Origin: a virus
Strand: one strand, 5' to 3'
DNA: 32,376 bases
Virus record (IMG/VR): IMGVR_UViG_3300042463_000209
Span: 1 to 32,376 of that record
In this document: positions 28,216-32,376 of the stretch, piece by piece
Layout: every line of letters starts with the position of its first letter
Position numbering within the stretch: the first letter of the stretch is position 1
Made by a program: the position numbers and the translations under genes
Notes under the pieces: model-generated
Told to the model about the DNA's origin: nothing
The model's database searches: none
Seen by the model: only the letters and a program-made list of their open reading frames with translations

Positions 28216-28800
28216 TTAAACTGCTGGTGACTGCTGCTCTAGCAAGTCAGCATACAATAGTGCAGATACATCTGGTACCTCATTGTTTTCAAGTCCAGCA
28301 AGTACAATTGTGTGTCCATTGCGGTCTGATTTCACCACTCCAGAAGTGTATTCTGCAGCATCATTTACCTGAAGACCTTCTTCAAGTCCAAGTGCTACAA
28401 TTGTACCATCAGCTTTCTCTACCAATGCACACACTTCATTCTGTGCCAACAAATGCAATTCTGCACGTAGCTCTTTCGTGTCTGATGCCAAGATCATTGT
28501 CAACGTCTGCTCATACCAAAGTGTGCCATTGTCCTTGTTCACCTTGATAGGTGCAGTGTAGCTTGATAGATTGCTCTTAAGCTTGTACAAGAATGTCTCA
28601 CCTGATACAGTCATTGATGTGATCTCATTGCCACTCATTGTGATTGGAGTGACGATAGCAGACACAGGAAAAAGCAATACCGATTTGATACCACCTTTAC
28701 CATTGGTACAAGTTCTGTCATTGTACCCATTTGTCATTTCACATGCCATCTGTTCTGTGTTTTTATTTTGTGTAAAGGGAGCACCCGGAAGCGCTCCCAT
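28216..28800 (-). CDS. Major tail (tube) protein-like
   Basis: This 194-residue protein is beta-rich. It has GGIKSVLLFPVSAI, YKLKSNLSSYT, TLWYEQTLTMIL, LLAQNEVCALVEKADGTIVALG and a closing SDRNGHTIVLAGLE. A G-x-x-x-G core with a final DRxGxTxxLxG strand is common in tail tube subunits. It stands directly after the capsid gene, before a strong terminator, which suits the second most abundant virion protein. A head decoration or head-closure role is the main alternative. The start codon lies in a GGGAGC/GCTCCC hairpin (28777-28798). Confidence 0.58.
   Translation of the reverse strand: MGALPGAPFTQNKNTEQMACEMTNGYNDRTCTNGKGGIKSVLLFPVSAIVTPITMSGNEITSMTVSGETFLYKLKSNLSSYTAPIKVNKDNGTLWYEQTLTMILASDTKELRAELHLLAQNEVCALVEKADGTIVALGLEEGLQVNDAAEYTSGVVKSDRNGHTIVLAGLENNEVPDVSALLYADLLEQQSPAV
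28777..28798 (-). promoter_or_regulatory. Hairpin over the tail-tube gene start
   Basis: On the minus strand GGGAGC (28798-28793) and GCTCCC (28782-28777) pair around ten bases, and up to three further pairs with wobbles are possible. The G of the start codon is in the stem. In the message it could slow initiation relative to the capsid gene 14 bases upstream, or end some transcripts (TTTACAC follows). Confidence 0.45.
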
Positions 28801-28813
28801 TTGAATCTGTTAA

Positions 28814-29773
28814 TTAGTCGTTTCTCCAAACACCGATTTGGTCAAGGAATGGAACCTGTACACCTGCACGGAATTTAGAACGTACGTAGATCACGTCATC
28901 ATCTTGTGAATACCACATCTCGTAGTTGTCAAAGTCAGAAGACAAGTCAGTACCGAATACAAAGTCACTTGCTTTACCAGTGAAGATAGCATCAGAACCG
29001 TTCAATCCTGGAACCTTAACTACACGCATGTCTGTACCTGGTACAATCACTTCATTCATTGTAGCAATTTGCGCTGGAGAATAGTGGAAGAAGTTCAAGT
29101 CTACCAAGTTCTTCATCAAGAAGTTAAATGACTCACGGCCTGCGAAACAAATGAAACCAGGATTTTCAGCTACTGCTTCTGGTGTGTTTGTGAAACACTC
29201 ATAGAAGATGTCATATGCATTTTGAGAATCCATTGCTGCCACACCTGATGTGTTCAAGTTCACACATCCATTGGCTACAGTCAAGAATTGTACGAAACCA
29301 TTCATCCAAGACAAGTTACCTGTACCTGTAGATTTGTTTCCTCTCCAGATCAATTTGTCAAGCTCCAATGCGTGAAGGCTCAAAAGGTATGAAGTCAATT
29401 GTGCTTCAAACGGCAAAGACTGATCTTCAGCCATTGCACCCGGACGCAAAGCCAACTGTGTCCAGAAACCTGCAAGGTCCTTCTGGCAGAAACGCTTCAT
29501 GTATCCCAAAGTTTCTACAGCAATGTTGCGGTCAGTGAAGATAGTATCTCCATCTGGCTCCATTGTACAGTCACCTGATTGGTATACGATTGAATCATCA
29601 AGCAATTTGATTGCCTCAGATCCTTTAATACCTTCTTGGATTGCGATGTATCCAAGTGTTTTTGCCTCAGTCACAGAACGTGTGATAAGGTCTTCTCGTT
29701 GTTGATCAATGTATGGAGCTAAGTCAGCTACATCATAGTCAAACTTTGTGCTAATGAATTTTTTTAAGCTCAT
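28814..29773 (-). CDS. Major capsid protein (HK97-like)
   Basis: This 319-residue protein is the most evident virion protein of the window. It reads like an HK97-fold capsid subunit: an N-terminal helical arm (1-50), a long spine helix (ELDKLIWRGNKSTGTGNLSWMNGFVQF, about 136-163), the stretch VPGTDMRVVKVPGLNGSDAIFTGKASDFVFGTD and a beta-rich end (DDDVIYVRSKFRAGVQVPF). It follows protease and scaffold in the classic order with only two bases between scaffold stop and start. Codon use appears better ordered than in other genes (frequent AAC and AAG), in keeping with high expression. Confidence 0.88.
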   Translation of the reverse strand: MSLKKFISTKFDYDVADLAPYIDQQREDLITRSVTEAKTLGYIAIQEGIKGSEAIKLLDDSIVYQSGDCTMEPDGDTIFTDRNIAVETLGYMKRFCQKDLAGFWTQLALRPGAMAEDQSLPFEAQLTSYLLSLHALELDKLIWRGNKSTGTGNLSWMNGFVQFLTVANGCVNLNTSGVAAMDSQNAYDIFYECFTNTPEAVAENPGFICFAGRESFNFLMKNLVDLNFFHYSPAQIATMNEVIVPGTDMRVVKVPGLNGSDAIFTGKASDFVFGTDLSSDFDNYEMWYSQDDDVIYVRSKFRAGVQVPFLDQIGVWRND

Positions 29774-29775
29774 TG

Positions 29776-30516
29776 TTACTTGTTTAGATTGTTGCGTAAA
29801 TGTATTTGTCTAGCTGTTAGAGTGCTAGTAACTCTGGAAAATTTTTCAGTCTCAGTCACGTTGTTTGAAGGTGCTGCTTTGAAGGTCTCGAATTCACCTT
29901 TCAGTCCAGATACTTCATTGCGGAGTGTCTCATTCTCGGATGAAATAGTCTTGATCATTTCAGCCATACCCTCGAATACAGCGCTGAATGCTTCAAGCTT
30001 TCCATTCACAATTGTTTCCACATCCTCAGATGACATTGACTGTGCAACTTCCACTGCACTGTCTTCATTGATTTTTGCGATCACAGCAGTTGCCACGTCA
30101 TAGGCTACTCCCATCTCAAGTCCTAATTTTTCAGCTATCACTTCTGTGACATCCTCCAAAACTTGTGGTAAGATGTCAGCTGAGATTGCCTCAAATTCTG
30201 AGCTTGTTTCTTCTGCTACTGGTAAGTCATTTGAAGCAGATGCTGTTGTATCAATCACTTCAGTGACAATTCCATTTGCATCAACAACAATAGAAATTCC
30301 AGCCATTTCTCCACCAAGTGCATGCGTGCCCTCTGGAGCTGGTACCTGCTCAGTCTCAGTCACTACAAATACAGCTGTACCAACAACAAGCTCTCCTTCA
30401 TAAGAGATTTGTGTGCCGTCTTCTAGCACTGCCTCGTTGAAAGCTTGTGCTGATGCTGAAAATGTAGCTTTCAAGTCTCTGATTGAGTCCATGATTGCTT
30501 TGAAATTTTCGTTCAT
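29776..30516 (-). CDS. Capsid assembly scaffold-like protein
   Basis: This 246-residue acidic protein is N-terminally helical (MNENFKAIMDSIRDLKATF). A small beta unit (LEDGTQISYEGELVVGTAVFVV, then APEGTHALGGEMAGISIVVDANGIVTEV) resembles a short beta-barrel insert. Long helices follow (about 180-215, ENETLRNEVSGLKGEFETF), and the end is basic and polar (TARQIHLRNNLNK). A coiled coil plus a basic tail that can hold the capsid subunit is typical of scaffolds. It lies between prohead protease and capsid genes and would be cut and released by the protease. Confidence 0.74.
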   Translation of the reverse strand: MNENFKAIMDSIRDLKATFSASAQAFNEAVLEDGTQISYEGELVVGTAVFVVTETEQVPAPEGTHALGGEMAGISIVVDANGIVTEVIDTTASASNDLPVAEETSSEFEAISADILPQVLEDVTEVIAEKLGLEMGVAYDVATAVIAKINEDSAVEVAQSMSSEDVETIVNGKLEAFSAVFEGMAEMIKTISSENETLRNEVSGLKGEFETFKAAPSNNVTETEKFSRVTSTLTARQIHLRNNLNK

Positions 30517-30550
30517 TTGTCCTTTGTTTATTAGTATATGTATTCTTGTT

Positions 30551-31456
30551 CTAAATTTTCCAAGCTTCTGCCTCAGTATTTTCTCTGATCAGCTCTAATT
30601 CTTCTGCATTATTGTCAATGTGCTTGCTTATTCTCAGCCTATTCACTAGCATATACTTATGCTTGCCTGCAGTGAAGTACACATTCTCCTTTTTGATGCC
30701 TAGCTTTGTGGCCATTTCGTAAACTGGTCCACCATTGGACTGTGTTCTGGCTGTGATGATGAAGATTTCATCACCTGCTGCAAGGTATCTGCGTGCCATG
30801 TCCTGGCCTTTTGCTGTAGTCAAGGTATCATCATAGTCAAATGAGATTCGTTTCCTAGCAAAGGCCATATCTTTAAGGCTGTCAATTTCTTTCTTGATTG
30901 CAGCCATCATTGCTTCTTCACTTGTGCCTACGTGTTCCAGGATGAAGTCACCTTCTACACTGAATCCTGTCCATTCACCTGCCTTGGCCCGGTTATATAG
31001 CTCAGTGTTCTGTGTTTTGTAGCTCACTATCCAGCTGCCATCATTCACATCCTTGAAGCGCTCAGGTGCTGTGAGTCCTTTGTCATTGTCTACCTGGTAG
31101 CTGTGGATCATATAGATATCATCAATCACGTTGCGGCCATTGTGCTCAATGTTCACATTGTTGTAGTTGCCTCTCCTAGCATAGTCAAAAATGATATCTT
31201 TGATTGCAGCCTTGGTGAATACCACATAGTATTCTTCTTTGGTCCTGCTGTCGTATCTGTAGATTGGAGTGTCTGCTGATATTGCCACTCCACTGATGAC
31301 CTGCTCCACGTCATTGAATTCAAAGCGCTTTGCATTGGCAAAAGTCTGAAAGGAGATTTCATGTGCAGGATCATGCACCAGGCTATTGAAGCTCACCGTA
31401 GTTTCTTCATTGTTGAGATCTATGGAGATTTCGTATATTGGTAAGTTCTTTATCAT
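30551..31456 (-). CDS. XkdF-like prohead serine protease fused to a HAD-like domain
   Basis: The protein has 301 residues from 31456. An extension to 31534 would overlap the plus-strand gene and lacks support. Residues 1-180 fit XkdF/U35-type prohead proteases: H105 in NIEHNGR and S166 in GFSVEG, with a beta-rich body. Residues 200-301 carry HAD motifs: DYDDT (207-211, nucleophile D207, second D209), T235 in IITAR, K265/K267 and D281 in HIDNN. This is a complete small HAD phosphatase-like core. Such a fusion is unusual. The HAD half could be a phosphatase, a nucleotide- or sugar-phosphate binding module, or dead. It is the first gene of the head block. Confidence 0.82.
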   Translation of the reverse strand: MIKNLPIYEISIDLNNEETTVSFNSLVHDPAHEISFQTFANAKRFEFNDVEQVISGVAISADTPIYRYDSRTKEEYYVVFTKAAIKDIIFDYARRGNYNNVNIEHNGRNVIDDIYMIHSYQVDNDKGLTAPERFKDVNDGSWIVSYKTQNTELYNRAKAGEWTGFSVEGDFILEHVGTSEEAMMAAIKKEIDSLKDMAFARKRISFDYDDTLTTAKGQDMARRYLAAGDEIFIITARTQSNGGPVYEMATKLGIKKENVYFTAGKHKYMLVNRLRISKHIDNNAEELELIRENTEAEAWKI

Positions 31457-31468
31457 ATCTATATTATG

Positions 31469-31476
31469 TAAGTTTG
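31469..31476 (+). promoter_or_regulatory. Bacteroidetes-type -7 box 4 bases before the plus-strand gene (TAAGTTTG)
   Basis: TAAGTTTG matches TAnnTTTG and is followed by TTCT and the ATG at 31481, so transcription would begin almost on the start codon. At 19 bases upstream stands TTCT, a weak -33 element. The plus-strand gene is otherwise alone, so it needs its own promoter. The divergent protease gene starts at 31456, 24 bases away. Confidence 0.42.
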
Positions 31477-31480
31477 TTCT

Positions 31481-32197
31481 ATGAAGTTCGTCTATCCATA
31501 CAAATACCGGTACAATTATTTTGAGATTGAGCACTCAGTGAGATGGCTGTACCTTGCCTATCCTGATGCTGAAGTCTATATCATTGGTGACAAGCCACAA
31601 ATATCTTCACCATTTATCCACATACCGTATGAGTCATATCTGCCGTATGCTGGATGTGATGTGACTGACAAAGTGATGACATTCTGCAAGATGATTGGTG
31701 ATGAGTTCATCTTGATGAATGATGACTTCTTCATCACTGAAAGATTCCCACTTCACCAGGTCATGTACTATGACTTTCTTAATGTCAATCCTTCACACTC
31801 CATCACCTATCAGCGTGCTTGTGAACACACCATTGACTGGCTCACTCATCACTACTGTGAAACCTACAGCTTTGAATGTCATCAGCCTGTGCACATCCAG
31901 TCAAGCAAGTTCATTGAGTTGTTTGAACACATCCACTACCAGGCACACAATCACCTGCTGAAGTCCATCTACTTCAATGTATGGCCACCAAGAAAGTATG
32001 AAGGTACAAATCTGAAGTTTGGCTATTCACTGACCAAGGCAAAAGAAGCACTGGAGAAGTACGGTGCTTTCAGCTGCTCTGAAGAATTTCTCACAGCTGA
32101 AAACAAGCGCTTCATCAGTACGTACTCAGGCTCTGCTGAGTTGCCACCTTCTGTTGGGTGCCAGTTATGTCACTCTCCAGTACCACCACTTGACTGA
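31481..32197 (+). CDS. Stealth/glycosyltransferase-like protein
   Basis: This 238-residue protein is the only plus-strand gene. The first 85 residues follow the nucleotide-sugar phosphotransferase (Stealth CR2) or GT-A plan: HSVRWLYLAYPDAEVYIIGDKP (18-39), then a HIPYESYLPYAG segment, then DEFILMNDDFFIT (74-86) with the metal-binding N-D-D. In the second half PVHIQSSKFIELF and VWPPRKYEGTN carry an H and basic residues as expected for CR3/CR4. It has no signal peptide or membrane helix. Enzymes of this kind transfer sugar phosphates onto surface glycans, so it might change host or phage surface sugars. The last 27 codons lie opposite the tape measure gene. Confidence 0.6.
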   Translation: MKFVYPYKYRYNYFEIEHSVRWLYLAYPDAEVYIIGDKPQISSPFIHIPYESYLPYAGCDVTDKVMTFCKMIGDEFILMNDDFFITERFPLHQVMYYDFLNVNPSHSITYQRACEHTIDWLTHHYCETYSFECHQPVHIQSSKFIELFEHIHYQAHNHLLKSIYFNVWPPRKYEGTNLKFGYSLTKAKEALEKYGAFSCSEEFLTAENKRFISTYSGSAELPPSVGCQLCHSPVPPLD

Positions 32198-32376
32198 TTG
32201 GTGGGCCGTTCTGTCCACCAGGAAGGAAGTCAGCCAATGAAGTCTGCTGTGCATTCATTGTGCCACCACCTAATGTAGCTGCTGATGCTCCTACTGAAGA
32301 AGACGTTGCTACATCTGGCATTGTTGGTGCTGTGCCACCTTCATACTTTGTGCTCAATACAGCGGCCAATTGTGCG
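32115..32376 (-). CDS. Tape measure protein, C-terminal end (residues about 752-837)
   Basis: This is the other end of the gene that leaves the left edge of the window. The frame is the same once the 127-base overlap is removed. The protein ends with a serine/threonine-rich tail and LSTY followed by TGA at 32115-32117. Its last 83 bases lie opposite the 3' end of the plus-strand gene 31481-32197, so the two genes converge with no space for a separate terminator. Bases 32250-32376 repeat the left end and should be counted once. Confidence 0.92.
   Translation of the reverse strand, partial: AQLAAVLSTKYEGGTAPTMPDVATSSSVGASAATLGGGTMNAQQTSLADFLPGGQNGPPISQVVVLESDITGTQQKVATQQSLSTY
32250..32376. repeat. 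Right copy of the 127-bp terminal direct repeat
   Basis: This is an exact copy of bases 1-127. Removing it leaves a circular molecule of 32,249 bp. Positions here equal position minus 32249 at the left end, which lets the two halves of the tape measure gene be joined. Confidence 0.93.

Noticed and set aside
31457-31534. 26-residue N-terminal extension of the prohead protease
   Set aside because: It would overlap the start of the divergent plus-strand gene, and the sequence from 31456 already gives a complete protease.

Overview
The window is an essentially complete genome of a small tailed phage (siphovirus-like) of a Bacteroidetes-type host. Bases 1-127 are repeated exactly at 32250-32376, and the tape measure gene reads without a break across that joint. 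The sequence is therefore a circular (circularly permuted or circularised) molecule of about 32,249 bp that was opened inside the tape measure gene. The host assignment rests on three things: structural protein families that I recognise from Bacteroidetes phages (portal with MuF-like tail, XkdF-like protease, fibre ending in an NLGLLS-type terminus), several promoters with the Bacteroidetes -7 box TAnnTTTG, and the absence of convincing Shine-Dalgarno sites. I see no integrase, tRNA, CRISPR array, insertion sequence or DNA polymerase.

Nearly every gene is on the minus strand, so the map reads from high to low coordinates. (1) Head and lysis block, 31456 to 19364: prohead protease fused to a HAD-like domain, scaffold, major capsid, tail-tube-like protein, two small overlapping genes, portal-MuF fusion, connector, tail-terminator-like protein, receptor-binding fibre, small structural protein, holin, one-component spanin, CHAP endolysin and a metallophosphoesterase, closed by an intrinsic terminator (19266-19298). 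(2) Early block, 19175 to about 8930, starting at a well-formed promoter (TTTG-N19-TAACTTCG) whose spacer is a perfect inverted repeat. It holds a DnaJ-type zinc protein, an HNH nuclease, a DnaA domain IV-like protein, an iteron-rich origin-like region (16317-16547), a PrimPol-helicase, a VRR-NUC-like nuclease, an ERF annealing protein, a PD-(D/E)XK exonuclease, an SSB-like protein, a sigma-like protein and several very small membrane proteins. (3) Packaging and tail block, 8906 to the tape measure: small and large terminase, a tail assembly chaperone made by a probable programmed -1 frameshift on a run of nine U, a neck protein, two large distal tail proteins and the tape measure. (4) One plus-strand gene (31481-32197), a Stealth/glycosyltransferase-like protein, lies between tape measure and protease genes and overlaps the end of the tape measure gene tail to tail.

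How the parts fit: the phage probably recruits the host replisome through its own DnaA-box-reading protein and PrimPol-helicase at the iteron region. It recombines or concatenates with ERF, exonuclease and SSB-like protein, packages with TerS/TerL, and lyses a Gram-negative envelope with holin, endolysin and spanin. Five genes too short for usual ORF cut-offs (25, 34, 47, 49 and 52 codons) fit tightly between neighbours, and three of them encode membrane segments. The most notable points are the U9 frameshift, the DnaA-like protein beside TTTACAC iterons, the protease-HAD fusion, the promoter-operator of the early operon, and promoter boxes placed 4-5 bases before two start codons.
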